DNA of 64,000 nucleotides from Cyanobacteria bacterium SIG29 (GTDB taxonomy: Bacteria; Cyanobacteriota; Vampirovibrionia; Gastranaerophilales; Gastranaerophilaceae), in NCBI GenBank assembly GCA_015152515.1, contig SUTV01000003.1:62001-126000 (forward strand). The letters are read 5' to 3'. Each line of letters starts with the position of its first letter. Position 1 is the stretch's first letter. Below, piece by piece: positions 17,054 to 25,717 of this stretch. The translations under genes were made by a program, and so were the position numbers. The notes beneath the pieces were generated by a model. It saw only the letters and a list, made by a program, of their open reading frames with translations, was not told the origin of the DNA and did not search any database.

Positions 17054-18079
17054 ATGAGATATAAATGTTGTAAACATATTTTAGGAAGCATAGATTTAAG
17101 TTTTGATGGGTTTAAATATTGTAATGAAGTATGGGAAGGACCAGAATACATACATTACTCAGAAGAAAACTCTTTTCAAAAAAACGAAGAAAGACGTTTA
17201 AAAATAATTGAAGAAATGAAAAATGGAATCATTCCAGAAAAATGCAAACTATGCCCTATTCTAGAAGAAAAAGATTGGAATGAATTTGATGGAAAAATTC
17301 ATAAAATCACCATATTTAATTGGAAACACTGCAATGCTGCTTGTTTTTATTGTAGCGTACATTCTGATTTTTATGAAGATGTAAAGAAAAGTGATAATTA
17401 TGATTCTCTTCCATATATTGAAAAATTGATTAAAGAAGGAAGATTAACCGCAAATACTTATATTGATTTTATGGGTGGAGAACCAACAATGCTTGAAGAA
17501 TTTCCACAAATTGTAAAACTTCTTTTATCTCAAAATTGCAGGCTTGAAGTTTTAACAAATGGAATCAAATATGAAAGCGTTATTGGTGAAATGCTAAAAG
17601 CAGGAAATCACAATTCAATTTGTATTTCATTAGACTGTGGTACAAAAGAAGCATACAAAAGAATTAAAAGAGTTGATAAATTTGAAGAAGTTTCAGCAAC
17701 AATTAAAAAATATATAAATGATGCAAAAGAAAATGCAAACAGAATAAAAGTAAAATACATCATATTCCCAAATGTTAATGATAACAAAAAAGAGATTGAT
17801 GCTTTCTTTGATTTCTGCAAATCCACAGGAGTTAAAACTGTATCTAGAGCTGTTAACCATATTGAAAGCAAAATGAACACAACAAAAAACCAAGCCATTG
17901 AAGCAAATGTTATTAAATCTTACAAATATTTTGAAGAACAAGCAAAAAAACGAGGATTTGACTTGCTAGCAGAACCTTGGGCTGATGCAATTGTAGAAAA
18001 CAAAATTTATAACTGCAGAAAAGTATCACCATTAATAAAATTGAAATCAAAACTTCATTTTTTATTTGGTGGCAAATAA
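17054..18079 (+). CDS. Radical SAM protein, A-type, GGEP
   Basis: 341 aa. The N-terminal box is reduced: CCKHILGSIDLSF, then a single Cys (KYCNEV) and EKCKLC. SAM cluster CNAACFYC; loop MGGEPTML. Core signature SLDCGTKEAYKRIKRVDKFEE and VKYIIFPNVNDNKKEI. The basic end (LIKLKSKLHFLFGGK) resembles the amphipathic tails of the B-types. It abuts the convergent gene at 18080 with no gap; a possible terminator hairpin lies inside that gene. Confidence 0.9.
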   Translation: MRYKCCKHILGSIDLSFDGFKYCNEVWEGPEYIHYSEENSFQKNEERRLKIIEEMKNGIIPEKCKLCPILEEKDWNEFDGKIHKITIFNWKHCNAACFYCSVHSDFYEDVKKSDNYDSLPYIEKLIKEGRLTANTYIDFMGGEPTMLEEFPQIVKLLLSQNCRLEVLTNGIKYESVIGEMLKAGNHNSICISLDCGTKEAYKRIKRVDKFEEVSATIKKYINDAKENANRIKVKYIIFPNVNDNKKEIDAFFDFCKSTGVKTVSRAVNHIESKMNTTKNQAIEANVIKSYKYFEEQAKKRGFDLLAEPWADAIVENKIYNCRKVSPLIKLKSKLHFLFGGK

Positions 18080-19438
18080 TTAAAACTCAATTTTTGAAAG
18101 TTTAATCATTTTTTTATACTTATTTTTTAACCTATTAATTTTAAATAAATTTAATAGGTTATTTTTCCCTTTTAAATACACAATATTTGAATAACTTGTT
18201 TTAACAATTTCATCTAAAATAGGGGAAGAAATATAATTTTTGATTTCGATATCGAAATCAAATCCCAAACGCAAAATTGTTTTTAATTTATCTGCTTCAT
18301 TATCTAAAACCGGCTTAGAAATAGTCATTTTTACTCTGCGTTTTGGTGAAAACTCTTCATTTCTAACTAATTCATCAATTTTATTTTCAACAAAATCTTC
18401 AAAGTTTATATTTGAATACTTAAATTTATCTATACAAGCAACTTGTTGTTCATATATTTTTTTAGCCCTATTCATAAACGCCAAATATGATGTCACTTTA
18501 ATATTATATTTTTCAGCAAATCTTTCTGTATAATCTAACATTCTAAGTGTTCTATTAACATATTTTTTATTTTCACAATGTTCTGAAGATGATACACTAT
18601 GTTCTGAATCAAATTGAACTTCAACATATCCTTGTTTATGACAATTCTCAAGCCAAGCTTCAATTTCAAAAGCACTATCATTATAATTAGCAAACAAAAT
18701 GAATTTAGAAATTACAAAATTCTTTTCTTTTGCATGTTTCAAATATGTCGCCATATTTTTTTGAACTATATCAAAAAATTTCGTTCCTTTTACTTTTTCA
18801 AAAGTTTCTTTAGTACCAGAATCTACACTTGCAACAATAGCGGCAGCAGGAACTTTCTCTAACGCTTTGCACAAACTTTTTGACAAACGAATGCCTGATG
18901 TTGGCACATAAATTTCAGGCACATTATTTTTAGAGAATAAATCAACAAGCCAATCAAATTCTTTCATTAATGTTGGTTCACCACCAACAAAACGCAAAGA
19001 ACCATCATATCTTAATAAATTTTTCTCTAATAATTCTTCAACAATTGGTTTCATATCAACATCTTGTTCACGATTATGGCAATCTGGAATCCTACCAATA
19101 GGACAATAAACACATCTAGAATTACATTTCATAATATGACCAGCTGTTAAATGATTTATATAATCATCATCATCCCAATCACGTTCTACTAGTTCAAAAC
19201 AGCCATCACATTGCGAAGGATATATGCCTTTTTTAGCATTTTCTCTTAATTTTCTTTTTTCCTCAAAAATATAATCCCAACTTAAAGTTTGGTTTTTTAA
19301 ATCAGAATATAAATATAATCTATCAGGAAGTTCTAAATTATCAGTATTACAGCAATGTCCAACACAAAGTTGTTTAGAGCCAGGGTCTAAATAAAAATAA
19401 ATTCCATGTTCTAATAATCTACAACTCTTATATCTCAT
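18080..19438 (-). CDS. Radical SAM protein, A-type, long form with C-terminal extension
   Basis: 452 aa, about 120 longer than its paralogs. Box: CRLLEHGIYF, C-VGHCC (three cysteines), SQCDGC; SAM cluster CNSRCVYC; loop VGGEPTLM. Core: SVDSGTKETFEKVKGTKFFD. After residue ~330 comes a unique region (NFEDFVENKIDELVRNEEF, KPVLDNEADKLKTILRLGF) with a basic end, FKINRLKNKYKKMIKLSK, which I do not recognise. No clear ribosome-binding site; a TATAAT lies 18 nt upstream. Convergent with, and abutting, the gene at 17054. Confidence 0.88.
   Translation of the reverse strand: MRYKSCRLLEHGIYFYLDPGSKQLCVGHCCNTDNLELPDRLYLYSDLKNQTLSWDYIFEEKRKLRENAKKGIYPSQCDGCFELVERDWDDDDYINHLTAGHIMKCNSRCVYCPIGRIPDCHNREQDVDMKPIVEELLEKNLLRYDGSLRFVGGEPTLMKEFDWLVDLFSKNNVPEIYVPTSGIRLSKSLCKALEKVPAAAIVASVDSGTKETFEKVKGTKFFDIVQKNMATYLKHAKEKNFVISKFILFANYNDSAFEIEAWLENCHKQGYVEVQFDSEHSVSSSEHCENKKYVNRTLRMLDYTERFAEKYNIKVTSYLAFMNRAKKIYEQQVACIDKFKYSNINFEDFVENKIDELVRNEEFSPKRRVKMTISKPVLDNEADKLKTILRLGFDFDIEIKNYISSPILDEIVKTSYSNIVYLKGKNNLLNLFKINRLKNKYKKMIKLSKIEF
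18129..18160 (+). terminator. Hairpin inside the convergent gene, possible terminator for 17054-18079
   Basis: A perfect 10-bp stem AACCTATTAA / TTAATAGGTT with a 12-nt loop is followed on the plus strand by ATTTTT. It lies 50 bp past the plus-strand stop, within the C-terminal codons of the minus-strand gene. Confidence 0.45.
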
Positions 19439-19521
19439 AAAAAAATGGTATCATATTATATTGTTTTCTACAAATTGCTTAATCGTGATATAATATTTTC
19501 ATACAAATAAAGAGGTTTGAT

Positions 19522-20526
19522 ATGGGAAAGATGTATAGATGTAGATATTTGGCACACGGTCTTTATATTCATTATGACTGTTTTAGACATTGCCACCTTT
19601 CTATACATTCACCAAACGAAAGAAACAATAACTATATCGTCCCATACACTGGACCAAAAGATAAAGCTGATTGGGATACAGTTTTTGCAACAAAAAATAA
19701 ATTGGTTAAAGAAATGAGAGAAGGCGAAATTCCTCCATTTTGTAAAGGCTGCCATTGGATAGAAGAATTTGACGAAAATTCAAGCGAACAATTTTTATCA
19801 GACTTTGATAATTACCTTGATATGCTTTGGATTGGACATACAAACGAATGTAATGCAAATTGCATATATTGTTTTTCTTTCCAAGAAATTTTAGAAAATA
19901 GAACAGTAAAAGGATATGATATTTTTCCTTTATTCAAAGAATTATTAGATAAAAAAATCTATAATTTAGAAAAAGCCCCAAATGCACATATTTCATTTGC
20001 AATGGGCGAACCGACAATCATGAAAAATTTTGATGATATCATTAAAATTTTTGCTCAATACGGAAACAAACACTTTGCACTTTATACAAATGGTATAAAA
20101 ACAAGTAAAATGGTGTTAAACGTACTTAAAAGAGAAGATGTTGATATTAGAATTGTTATTTCTCTTGATGCAGGAAGTAGAGAAGTTTTCAAAAAAGTAA
20201 AAAAAGTTGATAAATTCAAAGAAACTTGCAATACGATAAAAGACTATGCAAAAGCAGCGAAAAATCCTCTTGGTTTAGGAGTCAAATATATCATCATTCC
20301 TAACGTTAATGATACAAAAGAAGAAATAGATAGATGGTATGACCTTTGTACAAAGCAACTTGGAGTAAAATATATCATTGCAGATGTCGAAGAGAAATGG
20401 TTTGTAAGACAAAATGGCGAAGTACCAGAATATGTAAAAGACCTTTTAAAATACATTAGACAAAAAAGTTTAGATGATAATATTGCTTTTGAATTTTATG
20501 ATAGAGCTTTAGTATTAAACTTATAG
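19522..20526 (+). CDS. Radical SAM protein, A-type, AMGEP variant
   Basis: 334 aa. Promoter TGA-TATAAT (box at 19489-19494) and ribosome-binding site agagg. Box: CRYLAHGLYIHYDCFRHCHLS, with single rather than paired Cys, then PFCKGC. SAM cluster CNANCIYC. The first Gly of the SAM loop is changed (FAMGEPTIM). Core: SLDAGSREVFKKVKKVDKFKE and VKYIIIPNVNDTKEEI. Followed after 7 bp by the A-type gene at 20534, so they form an operon. Confidence 0.9.
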   Translation: MGKMYRCRYLAHGLYIHYDCFRHCHLSIHSPNERNNNYIVPYTGPKDKADWDTVFATKNKLVKEMREGEIPPFCKGCHWIEEFDENSSEQFLSDFDNYLDMLWIGHTNECNANCIYCFSFQEILENRTVKGYDIFPLFKELLDKKIYNLEKAPNAHISFAMGEPTIMKNFDDIIKIFAQYGNKHFALYTNGIKTSKMVLNVLKREDVDIRIVISLDAGSREVFKKVKKVDKFKETCNTIKDYAKAAKNPLGLGVKYIIIPNVNDTKEEIDRWYDLCTKQLGVKYIIADVEEKWFVRQNGEVPEYVKDLLKYIRQKSLDDNIAFEFYDRALVLNL

Positions 20527-20533
20527 GATTGAT

Positions 20534-21520
20534 ATGGGGAAAAAATATTTTTGTGATGAATTAAATAATGTTTTATCTTGTTTTCACGATAGAATAATGT
20601 CTTGTTGTTCTGGACAAATTGGACCAGTATATTATGAGGCATACAAAGGAGAAAAAATAGACTGGAAAGCCTTTAAACAATTCAAAAAAGATTCTTTTGA
20701 TTTATTAACTGAAGAAAATATTGAAAACTCCCCTTGTAAAGGTTGTTTCTTCTTAAGAGAAAGAAAAGAGACTGATGAAGTATCTGAAACCTTTAAAACA
20801 ATAAATATTAGCCATTGGACGCAATGTAATTGTGGTTGTATATATTGTGCTAGAATGTACGATTCAAAAGGAGAAATAACATATAAATCCGGCAAGAGCA
20901 AATATTATGATATGATTCCTCTTTTAAAACAGCTTTACAAAGAAAATTTGTTAAATAAAAACGACTTAACCGCTTGCATTCAAGGTGGTGATATATCTGT
21001 TTTAAAAGAATTTGAACCAATGGTAAAAGAATTCTTAAAAAATGGAATAACTAGATTCAACATACTTTCTAACAATATTGTTTACCAACCAATTATTAAA
21101 AAACTTTTAGACAAAAATCTAGTTGATTACACAACATCACTTGATTGTGCAACACCTGAACTCTATAAAAAACTAAAAAGAGTAGATAAATTTAAAGATT
21201 CTGTTAATAATTTAAAAAAATATGCAAAAAGCAAAAATAAAAGATACATTACTGTTAAATACATAATCGTAGAACACATTAATGACAATAAAGAAGAAAT
21301 TACAAAATTTGTTAATTTAATGTCTGACATTGGAATAGAAAATATTGAATTTATGATAGATAACAAGTATGTTCTATTCACAGATTTAAACACAACTCCA
21401 TTACCAAAACACTATGGCGAACTTTATCTTCACTTTAAAAAATCTTGTGAAGAAAAAGGTATCCGAATGACAATGTGGCAAAAAACAGAACATATAATAA
21501 AAGAATATGCGCTTAAATAA
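20534..21520 (+). CDS. Radical SAM protein, A-type, GGD variant
   Basis: 328 aa. Near twin of the protein at 11246-12229: CDELNNVLSCFHDR, MSCCSG, SPCKGC, cluster CNCGCIYC and loop IQGGDISVL all match. Ribosome-binding site aggat overlaps the end of the preceding gene. The two stop codons of this gene and the convergent gmd gene lie in one small hairpin (21511-21528). Asp at the SAM-amino-binding position is conserved between the twins, so it is not a random defect. Confidence 0.9.
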   Translation: MGKKYFCDELNNVLSCFHDRIMSCCSGQIGPVYYEAYKGEKIDWKAFKQFKKDSFDLLTEENIENSPCKGCFFLRERKETDEVSETFKTINISHWTQCNCGCIYCARMYDSKGEITYKSGKSKYYDMIPLLKQLYKENLLNKNDLTACIQGGDISVLKEFEPMVKEFLKNGITRFNILSNNIVYQPIIKKLLDKNLVDYTTSLDCATPELYKKLKRVDKFKDSVNNLKKYAKSKNKRYITVKYIIVEHINDNKEEITKFVNLMSDIGIENIEFMIDNKYVLFTDLNTTPLPKHYGELYLHFKKSCEEKGIRMTMWQKTEHIIKEYALK

Positions 21521-21528
21521 ATTTAAGC
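21511..21528. terminator. Small hairpin spanning both stop codons of a convergent pair
   Basis: GCTTAAA (21511-21517) pairs with TTTAAGC (21522-21528) across a 4-nt loop. It includes the end of the radical SAM gene and the gmd stop. The T-tract is poor, so it may only be a weak bidirectional stop. Confidence 0.4.
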
Positions 21529-22539
21529 TTCTTCTATTAAATCTTGCTCAACCATTTCATCAATAATTTCATCAATAGTAATAGTTGGTTTCCAACCTAA
21601 TACTTTTTGAGCTTTTGATGAATCGCCAATAGGGTTCAATTTTTCATGTTTTCTAGAAAATCTAGAATCAATATCTATAATTAATTTACCAGTTTTTTTA
21701 TCAAAAGCTTTTGTGTCATCAGCTTCGCCTTTAAATTCAAGCTCAATATCCAACTTAGCAAAAACCTTTGTGCATAATTCTTTAAGACTTGTTGTTATAC
21801 CAGTAGCAAGGACATAATCATCAGACACATTATGTTGCATAGCAAGCCACATTGCATAAACATAATCCTTTGCATGTCCCCAATCTCTTCTAACAGATAA
21901 GTTTCCTAAAGAAAGTTTTTCTTGTTTTCCATATTTAATACGAACAGCTGCTTTAGAAATTTTACGAGTAACAAATTTATCTGGCCTACGCTTTGATTCA
22001 TGAGGAAACGCAATACCATTTACAATAAACATACCTTGTTCACGATATGTTCTAGTTAACATCAACGCATACGCTTTAGCGCAAGAATATGGATTAATTG
22101 GTTTAACTTGTGAAGTTTCACTCAATACATCTTCATCAACATTCCCAAAAATTTCAGCAGTTGATGCTTGATAAATTTTTACTTTATTTTGAATTCCCAA
22201 ATTACAAAGAACATTTATCAAACGCAAAATTCCAAGAGCATTTACATTTGTTGTATATTCTGAAAAATTATTAGACAAACCAACATGAGACTGAGCCGCC
22301 AAATTATATATTTCATCAGGTGATGAAGTTTTAACAACATTATATAAACTAGCCTCATCAGTCATATCACCATATAAAATATGAAATTTATCATTAGATA
22401 AAATTGGTTTTAATCTATCTAAATTATTAGCAGAAGACATACGAACCATTCCAAATACTTCATAGCCTTTTTCTAAAAGCAATTCTGCCAAATAACTTCC
22501 ATCTTGTCCTGTAACACCTGTAATTAACGCCCTTTTCAT
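21523..22539 (-). CDS. gmd: GDP-mannose 4,6-dehydratase
   Basis: Short-chain dehydratase converting GDP-mannose to GDP-4-keto-6-deoxymannose, the entry to fucose, rhamnose and perosamine donors. NAD-binding GVTGQDGSYLAELLL at the N-terminus, the YxxxK pair in PYSCAKAYALM, and Gmd-typical NLAAQSHV, HESKRRPDKFVTRKI and DWGHAKDYVYAMWLAMQ. Length (338 aa) is normal. A strong ribosome-binding site (ggagg) precedes the start. Last gene of a minus-strand run containing two membrane proteins and two A-type radical SAM genes, tying the array to sugar-nucleotide chemistry. Confidence 0.92.
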   Translation of the reverse strand: MKRALITGVTGQDGSYLAELLLEKGYEVFGMVRMSSANNLDRLKPILSNDKFHILYGDMTDEASLYNVVKTSSPDEIYNLAAQSHVGLSNNFSEYTTNVNALGILRLINVLCNLGIQNKVKIYQASTAEIFGNVDEDVLSETSQVKPINPYSCAKAYALMLTRTYREQGMFIVNGIAFPHESKRRPDKFVTRKISKAAVRIKYGKQEKLSLGNLSVRRDWGHAKDYVYAMWLAMQHNVSDDYVLATGITTSLKELCTKVFAKLDIELEFKGEADDTKAFDKKTGKLIIDIDSRFSRKHEKLNPIGDSSKAQKVLGWKPTITIDEIIDEMVEQDLIEEA

Positions 22540-22569
22540 GTTTCCTCCAAAACAGATTTGATTTTAATT

Positions 22570-22806
22570 CTATTTCTTTAACATACGTTTCTTCATTATT
22601 TTTTTTCTAATCTGTTCAATATTTGAATAATAATGAACTTGTAAAACTTCATATGTCTTTGTTTCTCGCATAATTTCTTTTACTAAAACTAAATCAAGCT
22701 CATTATTTGATTTTAATTTTAAACCTAACAATTGATTTTTAAAATAATAATCATTAGAAAGACCTAATTCTATAATTTTTTTAGCAATATTAATTTGTGC
22801 ATTCAA
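22570..22806 (-). CDS. Small protein of unknown function
   Basis: 78 aa, TTG start overlapping the TGA stop of the membrane-protein gene upstream, which suggests translational coupling. Predicted helical and very basic at the end (IEQIRKKIMKKRMLKK). The first part, with INIAKKIIELGL and YYFKNQLLGLKL, has a helix-turn-helix-repeat spacing that could be one degenerate TPR-like unit. I do not recognise it. Confidence 0.55.
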   Translation of the reverse strand: MNAQINIAKKIIELGLSNDYYFKNQLLGLKLKSNNELDLVLVKEIMRETKTYEVLQVHYYSNIEQIRKKIMKKRMLKK

Positions 22807-24563
22807 ATCATTTTTTTCTCAGCAATAAAATAATCATTTAACAATTCAATATCACTACCTCTAACACGAGAAATTATTTCTTTAATGTTTTTATCACTTA
22901 TTTGTTGTAACAAATAATTTTCTATTTTTCTAATTTTAGAAAAATTTAAATTTTTATCGAAAAATTGATTTTCATCAATTTGCAATATATTTAAAACACT
23001 TTTCCAATCTTCTAAAGCAGTTATATCATCTTCAATTAAACAAATAGGATAAATTTTATTTTTATACCAATAATTAAAATATGTAGAATATTTTGTTATT
23101 AAAAAATCAAAAATAATCGGAAAATCCTTAATTTCCCTTTCTTTTCTTAATTCATGAATCAATTCATTAACACCTTGCAAATATATATCATCATCTATCA
23201 CACAAGAAGCAGGAATAATTGGAATTTCATAAATTGAGTCATATAAAAAAATGCGCCTTTCAAATTCATATAAAGCTTTTTTAGATTCATACCTTATTTT
23301 CTGCAACAACAAAAATTCAGGTGCCAAAGAAACTACACTATACATTGTCATCAAAATTGTAAATATCAAAAACAAAACTTTCTTTTTATCAAAAAAGAAA
23401 AATATTGTTCCAAACATAAAAATCAAAATTAATTCCAATATATTTTCATTTAAAATACGATTATATCCTCTAGTAAAAATACAACCCAAATCTGGAAATA
23501 AAAGATACATAAAATTCAGAGAAAAATATGAAAACAAAATAATACTACTTATAATCAAAACAGCAGAAACTTTTTCATTCTTTTTGTATTTTAAAATAAA
23601 ACTTAGAAAAACCCCAAATAATCCAATAAGAAGGATATATAAAAAATTATTCTTTATTATATGTTTGTAGTACAACGGCAAATAATTTGATATAACAGAG
23701 ATCCTATCAAATAAATCTATTTGAACATGTGCTCTACCTGTTATATTTTCAGTATACATATATCCAGAGAAGAACAAAAAGTATACACTTCCTAATGCAA
23801 ACATATTTAATAAAGTAAAAATTTCTTTACCACATAAAATTTCTTTCTTTTTTTGTATTAACAATATAAAAAATAGTAGAAATAACGAAAATGCTATTAA
23901 AACAATATATGTTTCTGACCAAAAACAAAGAATAAAAGTATTTATTAACATTAAAGCAAAATGTTTTTTTGACTTCTTAAAGAAGTCAACATCAGTCAAT
24001 ATTTTAAATAAATAAATATAAAAAATTACAAAAAATACAAAAGGAAATAAATATTCAAAATATGTTGCATATTCAGATATTCCAAACATAGGATACAAAG
24101 TAATTTTATTTTTTAAGGTTATAGCAAACATTAAGGATATACTTAAAAAAACAACCGAAAATTCTTTTCTTTTTATAATTGGAACAGAATCATTATCCAA
24201 AATAAAAAAGGCTTTAGTAAGGATATAACAAGTAAACAAAACAAAAAATGACAATAAGATACCACCTATTGAAAAGCCAGACACAAAATCATTAGGATTT
24301 ATTTTGAAAAATTCTGGCATCCAATTTAAAAATGAAAAAGAAAGAAATCGAGCCGGAATTCTTCCTAAAGAAAAGAAAATATTTCGAATACTTTCCTTAG
24401 AAGAAAAATCATCTAAATAAGGCATTACAAAATCATGAAAATGCAAATGCGCATACTTTTGAGATTCCATTATAAAAATCAAGAAAAATATAACAACAAA
24501 AATATTTAGAAATAATATAAAATTATTTTTTGTAAAATTTTTTTTTATTTTTTCTTTAATCAC
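22803..24563 (-). CDS. Polytopic membrane protein, GT-C-like
   Basis: 586 aa, GTG start overlapping the end of the upstream radical SAM gene by 8 bp. It has an N-terminal membrane span and a first external loop with PYLDDFSSKE (an acidic pair as in GT-C glycosyltransferases). About ten more hydrophobic spans follow to residue ~400, and then a ~190-residue soluble domain rich in Asp/Glu/Ile. It resembles the protein at 25718. Likely a lipid-linked-sugar-dependent glycosyltransferase or related surface-glycan membrane protein. The activity is an inference from layout, not from a diagnostic motif. Confidence 0.7.
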   Translation of the reverse strand: MIKEKIKKNFTKNNFILFLNIFVVIFFLIFIMESQKYAHLHFHDFVMPYLDDFSSKESIRNIFFSLGRIPARFLSFSFLNWMPEFFKINPNDFVSGFSIGGILLSFFVLFTCYILTKAFFILDNDSVPIIKRKEFSVVFLSISLMFAITLKNKITLYPMFGISEYATYFEYLFPFVFFVIFYIYLFKILTDVDFFKKSKKHFALMLINTFILCFWSETYIVLIAFSLFLLFFILLIQKKKEILCGKEIFTLLNMFALGSVYFLFFSGYMYTENITGRAHVQIDLFDRISVISNYLPLYYKHIIKNNFLYILLIGLFGVFLSFILKYKKNEKVSAVLIISSIILFSYFSLNFMYLLFPDLGCIFTRGYNRILNENILELILIFMFGTIFFFFDKKKVLFLIFTILMTMYSVVSLAPEFLLLQKIRYESKKALYEFERRIFLYDSIYEIPIIPASCVIDDDIYLQGVNELIHELRKEREIKDFPIIFDFLITKYSTYFNYWYKNKIYPICLIEDDITALEDWKSVLNILQIDENQFFDKNLNFSKIRKIENYLLQQISDKNIKEIISRVRGSDIELLNDYFIAEKKMI

Positions 24564-25572
24564 GTTTTAAACCCAATTTTTTATATACATAACCAATATT
24601 TGGGAAAAACATATAAGAAAGTTTCTTTTCTTTTGCTTTTTCAACCCAAAAATCAGAAATTTCTACCAAATGATTCAACAAATTTTCTTCATAATTCATT
24701 TCATTAAGCAATTGATTATATACATTAAGTGCAACCTGAGTTGCCCCATTTTTATGTGCTTGTTTGATAAATTCTTCAAACTCTTTTTTTGTATCATTTA
24801 CATTTGGAACAATAACATACTTCGCACATAATCTTTTTGAAAAATCTTTTTTTCTAACTTTTGAATACTTTTTAAAATTATGCCAAACTTTATCAAAAGA
24901 TTTAACACCTTTTACTTTTTCATGGCATTTTTTTGTACCTGCATCAATAGAAATCATTAAACTAATAGCATTTTCTTTTATTCCGCGTTCTATTGCTTTA
25001 GAATATTGAATATTATTTGTATGAATAATAATATTTTTAAACCCATTATCCAAAAAGAAATTGATTAACTCATCAAATTTAGGATATAAAGTTGGTTCAC
25101 CACCAGCAAAATCAATCTCGGCATCTTTTGCCAAAACATCTTTTTCAATCATATCCTTTAGAATAGCCAACATATCATATGGTTCTTCATATTCTTTATA
25201 ATATTGATTATAATTTGGCGCTTTTTCTGAAATTGGTTGAGCATGTCCCAAACAATAAATACAATCAGAATTACAAATTTGCCAAGGTGATAAAAGAATA
25301 TAATGAAGCTTTTTATCATCAATAAAATTCATATCAGAAATTTGCTGACAATTTTTACATTCTTCTCGTTCACAAGAATTCTTTATAGCCTCAATATGTT
25401 TAGCACGTTCTTCAAAAAACTTATCCCAATCAATTGTTTGACCATCAAAAACTTCATCAGAAATTTTAGGCCATCCTTTACCATTATTAGCATTAGTCAA
25501 AGTACAATAAGTAATACCAATATTTTTATAATTAAAACAAATTGAATTATTAAGATTATCGCAAACTCTCAT
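24556..25572 (-). CDS. Radical SAM protein, A-type, GGEP
   Basis: About 338 aa from ATG 25572; the frame also has a TTG at 25587. Box: CDNLNNSICF, a single TYCTLT, then EECKNC. SAM cluster CNSDCIYC; loop AGGEPTLY. Core: SIDAGTKKCHEKVKGVKSFDKVW. It pairs with the protein at 33004 as a subfamily (AGGEPTLY; HEKVKGV/HKKIKGV). It lies between two GT-C-like membrane protein genes and overlaps the downstream one by 8 bp, so enzyme and membrane protein are probably co-expressed. Confidence 0.9.
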   Translation of the reverse strand: MRVCDNLNNSICFNYKNIGITYCTLTNANNGKGWPKISDEVFDGQTIDWDKFFEERAKHIEAIKNSCEREECKNCQQISDMNFIDDKKLHYILLSPWQICNSDCIYCLGHAQPISEKAPNYNQYYKEYEEPYDMLAILKDMIEKDVLAKDAEIDFAGGEPTLYPKFDELINFFLDNGFKNIIIHTNNIQYSKAIERGIKENAISLMISIDAGTKKCHEKVKGVKSFDKVWHNFKKYSKVRKKDFSKRLCAKYVIVPNVNDTKKEFEEFIKQAHKNGATQVALNVYNQLLNEMNYEENLLNHLVEISDFWVEKAKEKKLSYMFFPNIGYVYKKLGLKRD

Positions 25573-25717
25573 TTTAAATACTACCAATTTGACTAATCAA
25601 TTAAATTGTAAACAAGTATATAACATACCATTACAAAACTTCTAAAACTATCATTTTTTATTTATTATAACAAAAAATTATAAATCCAACAATTTTCTTT
25701 TTTCATAACAAAAACCT

